This document shows positions 22,950 through 36,606 of a stretch of DNA of 64,000 nucleotides, in pieces (position 1 is the stretch's first letter; each line of letters starts with the position of its first letter). The notes below the pieces were generated by a model. That model had not been told where the DNA came from and ran no database searches. It saw only the letters and a program-made list of their open reading frames with translations. The stretch lies in NCBI RefSeq assembly GCF_010183535.1, contig NC_071333.1, forward strand, positions 17,420,587 to 17,484,586. The letters are read 5' to 3'. The translations under genes were made by a program, and so were the position numbers. This DNA comes from Caenorhabditis remanei (lineage: Eukaryota; Nematoda; Chromadorea; Rhabditida; Rhabditidae).

Positions 22950-25900
22950 CTAAGAAGAAACACGAGCCACCATTGCCGACAATTGTTGATTCTTCTTGAG
23001 AGCAGCACGAAGTAATGAGCTTTTCCGCTTAATGAACATCTGATTGTCCATTTCGGTACTACATTGGGTTGAGCAATCGGAAGTGGATTCTGGAAATAGA
23101 GACTTGTTTAATTACGAATAAAAAATTTCAACAAAAACCTGTATTTTTGATACGCATAGGTGACCCGTGTCCTTCTACAATAATAGCAAGATCTGAGAGA
23201 AATGGGTCGAATGGAACATCTTCATCGAATGCATCTGGATTACATTGGACGGCCTGAAATCAGACAACTTATTGCTGACTGACCAGATAAGTCATTCAGC
23301 TATATGGTAGCTTGCAGCTATATAAGAAACTCGAAAAATAAGAAAAGAAACCTCAAAAACAACGTCTATTGCCAACCTATTCAAAAACCGTTTCTAATAT
23401 ATATGTGAGTGAGTTAGTGATTCTATGAACTGCACAAAAGAAGGAGTAGTAGAAGTAGTAGTAGTGGTGTAGAAATCACTGCAGTCGGGGGAGTGTGTGA
23501 ATGGAGTCTTTTGCCAAAATATAAAGTTTTGCCAAATCGTAACCATACATGCAGTACTGAGAGCTATTGTGGATAATGGACAACACAGCAATTAGAAATC
23601 CGGTGTTAGTATACCTTAACACGACATATCGCCTATTTCACAAGTTTCGAGTGCCTGAAATCATCGTTTGAATAGAGAGGGGTGCTGACAGAGTTATAAC
23701 AGTTATAACACAGATTTACGATGAGATGGGTATGAATTTCGAATCGAATCGGTTCCAAATGTTATGACATCAAGAGTGCTGTGTTAAGGACACCTGAACT
23801 TAAAGATTTATGCTAACCCACCTTGTCTTTTTTCACACGTTCCTCGGGAACGCTAGACACCAGAGTTCCGTTGGCGGAACACAAAACAACCGACTGACTG
23901 AAAAGGAATGGAGTAATTTTGTTCTATTCAACACTTTTGATGTCTTCCAGACAGATTACCCATGACCAAACTACTTACCGTTTGTCATCACTATGATCAT
24001 TGACTCCTTGTACAAGTTGTAAGGTAGTAGAATTATCCTTATCACGGATAGCATGTGTAAGCATTTTTCCGGTGAACATTTGTCGAACAACATCTCGAAA
24101 TTGTTGGGACATACCACAATAGATTGCAAAGCGGAAAGGATAAGACACCACAATTAGGACATTCCTTAAAAAAATGTTAGGTTATAAGATCCCAGGTGAA
24201 AAAAAAAGAAAAAAAAAGAAAAAACATACCTGACAATGAGGAGAATGTTCAAAAACTGATAATCAACAAAACTGAATTTCAGCGATACTGATAACACATG
24301 AATTGTGAAAATTAAGGCAGCAGGTATTTCAGTTATCAAAAACAATAAAATAACCACAACCAACATTCTTGTGTTCTGAAAACATACTTTTTTTTCGATA
24401 TTTTCTTTCTCACAAGTACCTGCTTTAATCCATGAGCTCTTCTGGGTTCGTTACCCACACTAACGCTATCCCGCTGCTTGAACAACCGAATTAACTTATT
24501 TTCGTTTTCTGACGAATTCGTCAACTCGGAGAACTTTCGTCGCGTGGAACGAGTGTTGGTGGAATACTTAGAGAGAAGATTGGCGTGACGGCGGTCTGCG
24601 ACTCTAATGGCTCCAACTAGTTTCCATGTGAAGATCACTAGAAGCACGGAGGGAATCAGATGAACAGCGATAGTCTGCGTCGTAAACATCACTTTGTAAT
24701 AGATATCTTCCCCAATCTTTGCCATGAACGGGGCTTTGTGTCGGTAACACAGTGTGAGGGTTTCTGAAATTATTTCAACTAAAATTTTAAACTATCTTAG
24801 CATAAATACTCACGATTCCGTTTGCTATCCCAAACTTCATGACTTTCATTATGAAATGCCATCAAATCCGGAGTGTACATGACAGTGGCAACAGTTATTA
24901 TAAAAAATATGACCTAAAAAGCTGTTCAGTTGTTTATATTCGGTGGTTGTTCCGTTCACTCACTTGTTTACTTCTATGAATAGTGCAAAACTTTCTGACT
25001 AGCGATGGAACACAAATATAAATGTATCTTTGTATGGCTAAATACACCGTCAGCCATATTGCCATAGTATGAAATATAGAAGGCAGGAATGCCGCCATGT
25101 ATGGTATCATGTCACACCAGAAACCAGGCAAACCCGTCTGCACATCTTTTTTATATCCTGAAATTAGTTTTTTTGTATTTTTTATGTTTGAATGTCAGAG
25201 TCGCTTTTTCCAAACTGGCCTAATTCAATTGGCCAAGTGTTTGGAGCAAAAAGGAAGTCAAATGTCCTTTTCCGCCAGATTGGACTCTTTTTCATTTGAA
25301 ACCACCCCACCAAGACATGGAGGCGAAGGCATTTTTCACATTTTTCAAAATTCAAAGATCGTTGAGACAAGGTCTACTCTACAAGTTCAACTGTTCAGTT
25401 TCACTAATCAATTCCTATTTTTCGAAAATGACTAACTCACCAGATAACGTATAATAGTAAGTGAACCATGGTAGACAAGATAATCCGGTTAGCAACTCTG
25501 TGACTGCCATCGCCAATAGCACATAATTAGTTGGTGTTCGCAGGTATTTATGGGAGAGTACAACAACAATAAAACTGTTTGTGGCTATTGTGAGTGTGAC
25601 GATAAATGGCATCATGTACCCGTACATCGGAACAGCCCAATCCACTGGCACCTAAAACAATGGCTTGATTTTATTTGTCTAAAAAAAGGTCAGTTTCTTT
25701 GCGTCATTCCCTTTCACTTAGAAAAGTTCGAGATTAGGTTTATTTTAGTTTTAGTTGCTCCTCGTTTGTTCCTCTGCTCCTCAAATAGATTTGGGGGACT
25801 GAAACGGTGAAAAAAAACAAATGTACTTTTTTCCTAATCTCAGTGTTTCAAAATTTCATGAGAATTCGTTTAATTAACCTAATTATTTACCATGTTCCCA

Positions 25901-26019
25901 ATAAACACCGGCCGACATGTTTGATTAGCGTAACAGGAAGGGTGGTAGAGCATTTTCATGAGTTGATGATAATATTCGGGCTCCAATTTGACGACGACTG
26001 AAAAAAAAACCATTTGCAT
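22950..26019 (-). CDS. Rhodopsin-like GPCR of the sex-peptide / myoinhibitory-peptide receptor family
   Basis: Exons 25891-25997 (or to 26019), 25441-25651, 24964-25157, 24814-24913, 24420-24763, 24230-24375, 23979-24164, 23822-23897, 23139-23253 and 22950-23089. Seven hydrophobic segments are visible. TM1 is VPMYGYMMPFIVTLTIATNS, TM2 contains TPTNYVLLAMAVTELLTG, TM3 ends in AIQRYIYIC (QRY in place of DRY), and TM7 reads SYPFRFAIYCGMSQQFR. These match Drosophila sex peptide receptor (VPLYGYVMPF, AVQRYIYVC) and nematode SPRR proteins. The third intracellular loop is long and basic. Start uncertain: an in-frame ATG at 26019 reads through MQMVFFS, but the T-rich run ending in cag at 25998 looks like an acceptor, so a 5' exon may lie further out. 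Tail to tail with the IRG-like gene, 263 bp apart. Confidence 0.82.
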
Positions 26020-29000
26020 GATGTATGGATTATGACAAAAATAGAAGAAAAAAGGCACCTGGAAACAGAAATAGAAAATTTTTTTGAAAAATGTGGTGAA
26101 ACATGTAGAACTCAAAAAATCATTACCAAGAAAAAATTGGTATCCTGGTCGTTTTTAGTTTCTTTGAAGTGTTTCTGTGTATTTACTAAAAAATAACATA
26201 GCAAAACTTTTTTTTTCCATTTTCAGCCTCCTTTGCAGATGGAACGACCACCAACACTTCATCCTCCCACGAACAGAACCACTAGCACAAAGGAACAGAA
26301 TAATAGATTCCTACATTCTTATTTTTTCACCAACCTCTCCAGCGGTGTTGTTCAGAAAAGGTGTTAGAAGCTTGGAATCTACTTGGAATCCTATATTCTT
26401 ATTTTTATGCACGAGGGATCTGGGAAATGGAAGATTAGGGGAAGACTGAGGGGTCTTAAAAGAAAAGAATGAAATTTGTCAAAGATGACTTTTCGAATAA
26501 ACAGTGCAACAAGAAGATACTAAAGGATAGAAGAGAGTTGGTTCATTTTTCTTTTCTCGATGGAGAGAAAAAGGACCCCAAAGGCTTGTTAGCAATCAGT
26601 CGACTTCTTTATGTTTGCGTAATTAGAGCACGTCAACTATTTTTTTTTCGTAAGGACGTGGGCCGAGAGGTTTTGGAAAAAGAGAAGAAGAAGCAACGGG
26701 AAGAAGTAGAGGGGGGTATGTGTGGATGTCTCATCGCTTTTCCTTCCTGTCCCCCCCTTTTCAGCTCCACCCCTTTACTCACATGCTCTCGTTTTCCGGT
26801 AGTCCGTCGCGGTCCTGTGAACTCTTGAAAGAGTAATAAGGAATAAAAAAACAAACCGGAAATCTCGTTTCAAAGATTTCGAACGTTTTCATGTGGACGA
26901 GACGCTAGACACCTTGGGACGGAGAGTGATCAGTTTGGTACCTAGTGTGATCTATGGGTATGTTATCAGTGATCACAAATTCAGAAATGAACATTTAGTA
27001 TCTATTCAAATATCAAAATATCTGGAAACACCAAAACATCAAAGTCGCATCCGGAATATGTTTACATTTTGATCTGATGAGCAGACTAGAACCAAAATAG
27101 GCTATCCAGGATCTACGAAAAACTATACAATGTGTAATAAAGGCGAGTTTTGCTGTTTTCTTTTTCTCCCCGCTCATTTTCTATTGTCTTCTCAGGCTCA
27201 TTTATGTAGAGACACGTGCCTTGAATTGTGGAATTTTGACGTTTGAAAAAAAATTCTGAGAAAGTTGTGAGAAAAGTAATAATGAGAAAATGCTCAGTCG
27301 TCCTGTTCATTAGTCATCAAAAAACAAGGCAGACGGTCGTGTACCCTAATAGACACTAGGATTTCGACGACAAAATAGCAAAAAGGAATGATGATGATGA
27401 CGGATGCTCATTGTGCACAAAAGCTGGCTGCTCATTTTCGGAAAAAAAGAACCACAACCAGAACCCAAACTCATCAAACGGGCGGAAGGGAAAAGCTAAG
27501 AGACAAGACAAAAAAGGGCGGGGAAAAGATTTTCGAAAAAAAAAAGAAAACCACAGAATAGGCGATTTTTTCTGCTTGTTCAGATGAAAAAAAGCAAAAT
27601 AAACATTCTAGCAAGCGTCCCAAAATGCTTCACTTCAATTATAGGGTCTATTGACTGAAATTTCATGTTTTTCTGATATCATTCTTTTATGAGTCCGTGA
27701 TTTTTTGAGTTTCAGTTTTTCATTCATAGTTTATAATTTCCGTTTGAACTATTATAATCATACTATAAGCAACAAAATATATTTCTATAGAGAATCCAAA
27801 TATTTCATCTGGTTGAAAACGGTGAAGGTAGTGGAGGTAGACCAATTTTCATTCATTGCAGTTTTATAAAAATCAGCTGTTCGAAAAGACTAACAAATCA
27901 CTTATCAGCTGGAGAATAGAGATTAGCATACTTGCAAACCGGGCCGAAACGGGCCGACACGGGCCGGCGCGTAACTCGCTTCAAACTCAATATTATGAGC
28001 TCAAAAATATACCAAAATGTAGATCTCAACCAGTTCTATGTCTATGATATAATACGGGCCGGATGGCTATTCGGTAATGTGCCGCGGGCCGGGCTAGAAT
28101 GGCTTTTTTGGCCATTTTCGCGTTTTTTGGCACTTTTTCCCGGCCCGCGGCACATTAACGAATAGCCATCCGGCCCGTATTATATCATAGACATAGAACT
28201 CGTTGAGATCTACATTTTGGTATATTTTTCAGCTCATAATATTGAGTTTGAAGCGAGTTACGCCCCGGCCCGTGTCGGCCCGTTTCGGCCCGGTTTGCAA
28301 GTATGGAGATTAGGACATTCCTTAAAACTTTCTAAGGGCTTGGTTTTCTGGTTCACCTCCTAGCAAGTTTAAAATTCAATCAAGACACCAAAAAGTGATC
28401 CCAAACATAGTTAAACAGTAAATTTTTGAAAATGATGTCCCATTCTAAGATCTCTAATCCCTCAAACCAAACGACAGACAGGGTCCTAGAGACCCGCCCA
28501 GTTTGACGTCTCCCAAATTGTATTTCGAAGAAAAAGAGAAAAAATAACAAGAAAAAAAAGAGTTCACTGAGCGCGGGGTTTTCAAAGAGAGAATAATATA
28601 AAAAGACAAAGGAAATTTAAAAACTGAAAGTCAGAAGGGACACTACTTTTTGTTTTTCCTCGTTTTCAGAATCTAGATCTCAGCTTTCAATTCTATCTTA
28701 TAAATAACGATTGTTAAAAGTCAAAACTATTGTATTCTTCGAAACATGTGGATACAAAGTGACGGCAAAGAATATGAATGAAGAAATAGAAGAGCAATTT
28801 CTGAGATATGAATACATGTTGCCCATCTTATGGCAAGATGAGGTATTAGGACTTCTTCTCTTCATTGCATGCATGTCGGGGCGTGAGTATTATAACAAAA
28901 CTAATTTAGGTTCGATCCGCTCACACTTCTTCTCCATCTCTTCTCAGAATTATCCTTCCGACACGTAACTTCGTCTCATCATCTGCACAGGATAATAACT

Positions 29001-32000
29001 TCATAGATACATACCAAAAATGCGATTGAAAGTTGGCGAAAGTTAGAAATTGAACTTTGAATGGAATCGTCTTCGAAAAGTTGTCTGACTTCCACTTTGA
29101 TGCATTTTCGATGCGTTTCTTCTCTAATTGCCGTCTTTTGTAGTTCATTCTCCCTCCATCTAAGCACAAAAACGCATAAGAAATGGACTTTTTTTCGAAC
29201 CTAATGGAATTTATAAGTAAGAAAGAAGAGATAGCGATCTAACATTAAAAATGTTACAACCACCAACTAAACAACAACAAGCCAGGTGCTACATATTACA
29301 CATGTAATAGAATCAAAAATGTTTAAATCTTAAGAATGTATTGCAAAAAACCAAAAAATTGCTGGGAAAACTATTACGTCCGCCTCGCTGGGTGATCACC
29401 GATTATTTTGCAATACCTCGGTGACTTTTATACTTTTGGAATATGTATACTTTTAAAAATAAGTCATAAAGCGAAGGAAGGTATAGCGTCATCAGTAATA
29501 AGAATATAAGAATGATATCAGATCATATTGTTTCTGAAGACATGGTCAGAGAAAACAGGTGAAAACAAAAATAATCTAGACAAGCTATTTTGAGTAAAAA
29601 TGCAATTTCCGTTTGATGAAGGCTATCAGATGATAACTCCTAGAGTAGTGCAGTTGTCAGTAAGGCGGAATCCTTGCAATTTTGATAACAGGAAAAACAA
29701 TAAGTACCATTATCAGATAAAACTAATGAGTTCTATGTTCTAAGAATACTGGTCGGATCATAACAATATAAAAACGGTTTACAGTGTTTTGGGAAGAATT
29801 TATTTTTAAATTAATACCAAATGTAAATTAATCTCACTGATGAGAGAGGCAAGCCCAAATCAAGAAGAGTGTTCCCCAAAATAGATCCCCCAGCCAAAAA
29901 TTGAAATTGTTATCCGATTCTTTCATTTTCTGGGGCCCACACCTCTCATCCCACCGCACAGACAACAAAAAAATGAAAGTGAATGAAAATAAAGAAAATA
30001 GGAGTGTGTAGGCAGGAAATTTGATTATCCATTGTTCTTGGTTTCAAGGTTTTGAGTAATGTAGGAGGGGAAGAAAAATGGAAAAATGGAAACAACTCAA
30101 AGTAAGAAAGGGGAGGTCTCAGAAAAAGTTTCTTCGAAAAAAATGGCACATGTTTTTGGGTAAGGGGGAGGAAGGGATATATGTATACCCGCCAAAAAAA
30201 AAATGATGATGATGATGGCGATGGAAGTTCGAATTCAGAGCAAATTCAATTCCATGATAATGTTATTTCACTTTTTTGGCTTCTTGCCAGAATAACAAAC
30301 AGACTCTAGGAAGGAAATCTTGATTGACACTAGAGAGTCTGGATCAAGTATCAGGAACATATTCTAGAAATGAACCCAATGCGCTTAGATTCAGTTTTTT
30401 AAGTCATTAGACTAATTCCTAAATGCAACTTCTAAGAATTTCCAATGAATGAAAAAAATGAATAACGTAATCCAAGTTATTGGCTAATCCACTCAAAGGA
30501 GAGTTTTGAACTTTTAATCTGATATGGATATCTAGATGATCCAAAATCTTTGTATGATTTTATTTTATAGTAGTTGAGGTACAAAAATGCTCCCGAACCC
30601 AAAATGCTATCAAAAACAACTTTTGTATCCGAAGAACTACTAGTGAGAACTATTCCCTGATTGACCTGTGTGGGACACCCCGAGCCGGATGTGATGTGAC
30701 ACTTTAAATCTCGATCGGAAATGAAAAATGAGTCTTTCAGATTTCATATAGTTGAGAGATATAATTTTCAGGGCTTCAGATTTTTTTTTCGCGCCCGAAC
30801 TTTTCTCTCCCTAAATTAGCTGAAATCACAAAAATAAAGGGTTTGACAGGAAGGAAGACGCGGTTAAAGATTCAGATGGAATTTGAGAATAGGTGGAGCA
30901 AGGGGGCGGATGTGGCGCACCGCAATTTGACACATTCGGTGAAGCTAAAATAAAAACGAGAAGAAGAAGAAGCAAAAAGACGATGAGACACACAAAAAAA
31001 CGCATATGATACATACAAAAAAAACGGAACGTTGAAAAATAAGGGAGAAGCAAAGGGAAAAACACTGGCGGATGGAAAATATTAGGGATAATTGTGACAA
31101 TGAAAACATTAAGTGCTCACCTTGTTATGATAACAAAAACGTGTTCAGTACTCCCATATGAATTGTCTATGCATGCGTAATAATAATAATTCTCAGAAAA
31201 AAAGAAATTGTCTCATGGGAAAAAAAAAATTAGAAGGAACACTCTAGCAGACAGATCTTTTTTAGTAGTATCAAATTTCAGAAGAAGTTTTTTTCGAATT
31301 TCAATTTTAGTTTCAAAATAAAAATATATCGTTTCTTCAAGAAGATCTTACGGGCAGAATGGATGTGATTCTGCGGGTAAGAATCAAAAACCTTCTACTA
31401 TTTCATATTTGGATGTCAGAAAACTCAATCCATCAAAATATCAGAGCATACAATTTTTCATTTTTTCAATTTCCACGAGATGAGGATTCTGACAGGCACA
31501 CCTACGCACTCGCAATATTTTGTGGTTTATATTAGCAATAACAATTAGCGACATTCAAGATTCTCAAAAATAAAAAAAATTGCAAAATAAACTGAAAATC
31601 CTTTTGAGGAACTACATCATCAGAACACTCGCTAAGAAGATTAAGATTAGAAGAATTTCAACGAGCTTAGAAAAAAACATGAGTCTATGGGAATTAATAG
31701 AAATTATACTTATCTTGAATTCTAGACATTAGGATATCACGAGGATAACACGATTTTTATGTTAATATGATACTCTGTTCAATTTTATTTTTTATTTGAA
31801 ACTTAGATGCTCCCTGGCCAGTTTTTAGTAGAGTTTTGTTTATTTTCTCCAAAATTTATTTACTTTTGTGGAAAATGAAACACATCATCTTTATAGGACC
31901 TTCCAGAAAAAATAATTGTAACAAAAACCACGTAGCGTCCCAAAAGTCCAACTAAAAATTTGACTAACGCAAATCAATTTCCTCCGGGGTAGGTATTTCC

Positions 32001-33038
32001 CCGGATGTAAACTTTAGGGATGGATGAGTCTCTCGAAATATACGTCAACATGTCAGTAGACGAAAAAGAGGCACAAAAGTTTGGCAATAAACGACAACGA
32101 CGATGCGGAGCATGCCGCGTTTAGTATTTTTATTTTGATACCTCGGTTTCATGTCAGAACGTGAAAATATGACGACACGGAAATGAGCGTATAGTGAATC
32201 GAGCGGATTTGTGGTTTCATGCTAATAATAATAGTATTAATAGATATAAAAATTGTTTTTTGTTCTCATAGAAACCTTGAATAGGATTTGCTTCTGAATA
32301 GATCGAGGGCATTCGATCAGAATAGAAACGTGACTGGACTATCGAGTCAACTATTGGATGCATACAATTGCTCAGAGTGTTCATTGTTGAAACACACATT
32401 TGTCAGTTTAATAAAATTTTGATCCGAGTAAAACGTCCCCGGTTTGCCTTTCCATTCATTTTTCAGCTGTTTTATTAGTCTGCAATATATTCGTCTGGGA
32501 GTCTTAAAAATTCGAAATGCTCCAAAATGCTCCAAAATTGAGTTTAATGAAGACGATGCATAGCAGAGAAAGACACCGAAAACTTCATTCACAACCGATC
32601 TTCTCATAGACTCAATAAATTTTTTGAATGAATAGCTAGACGAGTTCAAAACAGAGCAAGGGGGAGGATAAGCAAAATAAGGCTTGCTATTCTGAAAATT
32701 TGGCAAATGAACAATGAGGATATTTTCAGAATGCAATCCCAAGTGGTGTCTGTTCTTGTTATTCAGATGGAAAGTGAGGTTAAGCGTGCTGAAAAATGAA
32801 TTCACACCTCAAGGGCAGCCGGAACTCTAAATTAGAACCAGGAACTGGAAGGAAAGGAAGAAAAACAGAATATCTCAAACAATGAGAATAACCAGGAACA
32901 GGAAAGCTAACAGTTGGCTGGCCGTGAATCACCATCTGGGATTATTCTTGAAAAACGGAAGACACAGAGTCCTGAATCATATTTTCTATTTTAAATGGGA
33001 TTACATATTTGATAATAGGATTTGGGAACCTGGAGTAA
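26020..33038. other. Gene-poor 7-kb region upstream of the GPCR
   Basis: No exon chain can be supported. It contains A- and purine-rich tracts and one clear transposon (27927-28305). Open frames of up to 152 codons (32347-32805, minus) lack splice context and family motifs. It may hold regulatory DNA or unseen 5' exons of the GPCR gene. Confidence 0.5.
27927..28305. mobile_element. 379-bp hAT-like palindromic MITE with perfect 8-bp TSD
   Basis: Begins CATACTTGCAAACCGGGCCG and ends with the exact reverse complement. The two arms pair almost perfectly over the full length, leaving a small central loop near 28105-28130. The octamer GAGATTAG flanks it on both sides (27919-27926 and 28306-28313), the target-site duplication length of hAT elements. 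The arms carry repeated CGGGCCG motifs. No open frame for a transposase. Near-perfect arms suggest recent activity. Confidence 0.88.
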
Positions 33039-33310
33039 CTAAGTGATGAGTTCAATAGTGAGAGCTGCAAAACCTGCAAATGAGACCAGCAGGAATGCAA
33101 TAAATTCTGAAAATAAAAGAAAAATTATATTGCCCAATTTTGAAAGCAAGACTTCCAATTAAGAAGGGTGCAATACCGCCTTTCTCATAGCAATAGCAAT
33201 CTTCACTACACCAAATTAAGATTTGTGCCTAGAGGAATAGCAGAAATATGATGAGTAGCATAGTCATCTTCGTCTCCCTTTTTTATACTTCGTCCCTTAT
33301 TTCTATCCAT
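33039..33310 (-). CDS. Candidate small transmembrane protein (29 aa, two exons)
   Basis: An exon at 33039-33106 follows a strong ttttattttcag acceptor and encodes FIAFLLVSFAGFAAL-TIELIT then a stop, a hydrophobic C-terminus such as a single-pass membrane segment or GPI-anchor signal. The nearest matching upstream exon is 33289-33310 (MDRNKGR, donor GTATAA). An alternative donor near 33175 would instead give a Cys-rich lead. The downstream exon is better supported than the join. Chance occurrence is possible. Confidence 0.25.
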
Positions 33311-34793
33311 ATTTATTTTTGGTGTGCCGAGTGAGATAGAGAAAGAGGTATGATGCTTGAAAAGTGTGAACCTTTTTTCCTTTTCTCCTGAAGACGTGAG
33401 AAAGAAAATTCAGATGAAGAAAAGAAAAAAGAAATAAAAAGCTTTTTACAGGATTTTGATGAGACCCTTTTCTTCTTTCCCTCGTTTACACCCTTTACAC
33501 AGAATTCGTCGTAAAGAAAGCTAATAGGATAACCTTTACTGATTTGGCTTATTTTGAACTCATCAGCGTTTTCTTTCCTTTCTTCGGAGATACTTTTGAT
33601 TAATGCACGTCAACTTTCGGTATTTCGAGAGAAAAGATTAGTTTGAGGGGTTAGAAGTCGCTTTTTTGGAATAATAATGAAAATATCAGACGTGCTCAAA
33701 GATCGGGAAGAAAATGACTATAAATAACGACTAATATTTTTTTTTGATTCCACTACTACAACACAGTTTTTTCATTACTTCAGCCGGCACGTGCTGCCAG
33801 GAAACGACAAATTCTGGGTTTATAGTTTATACAAATTCATATGTTTTTATAGACAGATAAATTTTGATGGATGAATAACTATACAGCTATATTGATAGGA
33901 AGAAAACAATACTAATCAAATCAAATCTATTTAAAAAACTTTCCCCGATTAACAAACTACAAAGTTCACATAACTCAATAGATCAAAAAACAGTACAGCT
34001 ATCCAGAAAAATGCCATCTATTGTGATGCGATTCCATAGGATCATACGTTATTTATTCTCTGAAAAACTGAAAACCCACTGACAACACGGCAAAACACCC
34101 GAAAGAATCCATCAGGTAAACAAAACAGGAGTCACGAATTGACCCGACGACTACAAATTGTGTGGTGCATGAAATGAATGATGAGACAATGAGAAGCAGT
34201 GAGGGATGTGATGTCAAATAAATTGGTACAATTTTTATACTGCGAAATTTTGGAAACGGGTTTTGGAATTGATATTAGGGACGAAAAAACCGTTCGAGAC
34301 TGTCAAAATACATCAGGCTGACATATCAATATAAAGATAACTGATAAGTTCTGTTTCCAGAGACCGTGTCATTTTTTTGTCAGCAAAATCAAAAAATTAT
34401 AAATCTCTAGAAATGTCTGCACAATTTGCTCTAGTGTTGGAACAAATTTTCAAACAAATTTCAAGTTCTAATTAGCTACCTAAGCTAGTTACACTGCTCT
34501 TCGCTAGTCCATGCTTTCCATTCTGAACATTGTTATTGTTAGACATCTTCAAAACATCGCCCACCAAATTGTTGTCATGCACCTATATTTTCCAGATTCA
34601 CCAACAATTGTATCTATTATCCACTGTTCAACATTTATTCATACTTCAATCTTTGAATTCTATTCACATGGTTATGTTATTTATTATTTAATCATACAAT
34701 ACAACGTATCAAAATTCGGCACTATGTATTCGTTGTGACTACAAAGCATAAAGAATACAACATAATAATTGTTATTTGATTCTTCGGACTCGA
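33311..34793. other. Intergenic spacer 3' of the CRAL-TRIO gene
   Basis: About 1.5 kb of AT-rich DNA. A plus-strand open frame (34511-34738) is low-complexity and lacks splice sites. Nothing else is recognisable. Confidence 0.5.
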
Positions 34794-36606
34794 TTATTCG
34801 GATTCGACGAGAAGCTGCACTTCTAATGTTCTCCACCACGACTTCTCATTGCTAACCCAAACATGGTAATATGCGTCCTGCAAACAAAAATTTCGGTTCA
34901 CTCCGGACTACTTCTCATAGAATATTCTGCGAATTCAAAGAAATTAGCATATAAAAATTGGCTCACCGTCTTGACAACAACCTCGTCCTCCATTGGTACT
35001 AGCGTCGGTCCTGGCATCCATGGAAAACAAGGGGTTACTTGCTTAGCGCTGGAATAAAAATTATGTAAAGATAACTTGATATGTATGAGAAATCTTACAC
35101 AAAGAAATCTGCACATTGTTCTTCATCACTATAGAAAACACCAAATCCAAAATTGCGGTTTCCACGGACCCACCATCTGAGTGTACCACCTGCCTTGATG
35201 AATTTCGTGACTACATGAATTTTTCCATAAGAGACATTAATTGTTTGGGCGTTTTTGACAACCTGAAACATAAACTAATTAGTCAGAAAATTAATTACTT
35301 CGCTAAAAGGTTCTAAGTGTTCTAGTTCAGTTTGTCTTGGAAACTTTGAGCACTAAATTCGTCAAATTTGTCAAAATAAAATCTAGTTCAACAATCCATC
35401 TCATATTCCGATTTCCCATAATCTAAAACTTTTCCCATCATTGATCATTCCACATTTTCAATGACGTATCCCTTTTTTAGAAACAATTTTTTCCTTCCGT
35501 CTTCTTTACATACACTGTGGTTTTTTGCAGAGTAGTATCCATCAGTTGGGTATGACACCGGCAATTCGATAAACCCTCCAAACGTATGATTCTCGTTGTT
35601 CCAAATCGAAGGCAGTGATGAGTGAATGGCATACTGTAGAACGTCGTCTCTCCAGTTGGTCTCTCCGATCAGTCGAACCTACCGAGAAAAAAGGGTTAAA
35701 AACTGGTATCCTCTGGTCATGTGAGTTCATCATGTATTTACCTTTTCCCTTGTCTTTTCGGGTAACAAGGGACGGACAACGACGTAGAGTGCGGTAGCAA
35801 AACTTGGTACGCAGACGGGAACGAAATACTGTAAAGAAAAGACAGGAAATAAAAAAATAAGTGATTGACGCATTTAAATTCAGGAAACCAGTTTTTCATG
35901 GAGAATGAAAACGTTTGATCTTTTCTCCCTTTTCTATCCGCACCTTAATCATCTCCACATAATGGTCAGCCATAAAATCAGCCAGTGATTTCATCGAACC
36001 AGTCACCAAGTCATACAGTTTTTTGTTATACTGCAGACCAGTGATATCCATGACGTAGAGGATCCAAGCTTGTTTTCCAGTCTTCGCCTCGATTTCCATG
36101 ACATGCGCCAACATTTGTTCCAGATCCACCATGCGGGCTCTCATGACCTCCAGAATCGAATAGGTCTCCATCATACCAGTATAATCGGTTTTACCACACT
36201 GAAACAAACAAATCATTATCAAAAATTGTCTTTTTTCTATTTGTATGTATTACCTGCTCAATATTAACAATAACATTATCCATATGCCCCGATGGACCAG
36301 TGATACCATATTTCCAGTGCTTATGAATCGGATGGTTCCTTTCCTTTTTGTGAAGATCATCCAGATTCCATGCGGCACGGAGGTTCAGATGGAACTTCAT
36401 TTTCCTGGCAATCTCGTTCAATGGCAGTGTGTTATGACCTTGTAGCCAACGGAGAATGTTAAAATCTGTGTTGTAGTAGTCGGAAATATCATCCTGAAAA
36501 ACTTCGTTTGTGTAAGTAAATAAAACATGCCTACCTTGACAAGTTCTCTGAGCTGTTCGACCTTTTTCAAGTCCTCCGGTGATATATCATTCTCGATGAC
36601 TGTCAT
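34794..36606 (-). CDS. CRAL-TRIO (SEC14-like) plus GOLD domain protein, 382 aa
   Basis: Exons 36535-36606, 36254-36493, 35944-36198, 35742-35828, 35514-35678, 35099-35262, 34967-35048 and 34794-34877. The N-terminal CRAL-TRIO-N helices include FNILRWLQGHN (DxxxLRWL-type motif). The lipid-binding fold follows with ILYVMDITGLQYNK and YVVVRPLLPEKTREKV, the position of the usual KPFL...K motif of Sec14 proteins. The C-terminal GOLD domain has LRWWVRGNRNFGFGVFYSDE and a closing YHVWVSNEKSWWR. This domain order and length match SEC14L2-type proteins and C. elegans CTG-1/CTG-2, which bind phospholipid or hydrophobic ligands in the cytosol. I remember R03A10.5, next to nkat-3, as a CRAL-TRIO gene; orthology to it is inferred from position. 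Confidence 0.85.

Noticed and set aside
28911..28921. GGTTCGATCC as a possible tRNA B-box
   Set aside because: No matching A-box, acceptor stem or anticodon arm could be folded around it. I found no convincing tRNA or rRNA in the window.
28711..28968. Plus-strand open frame with a Met-rich, partly hydrophobic peptide and a GTGAGT donor
   Set aside because: MNEEIEEQFLRYEYM... could be a first exon, but I found no downstream exon in phase and no family resemblance.
32347..32805. 152-codon minus-strand open frame
   Set aside because: Longest frame in the gene-poor region, but no recognisable domain, odd composition and no splice context. One such frame is expected by chance in AT-rich DNA of this length.
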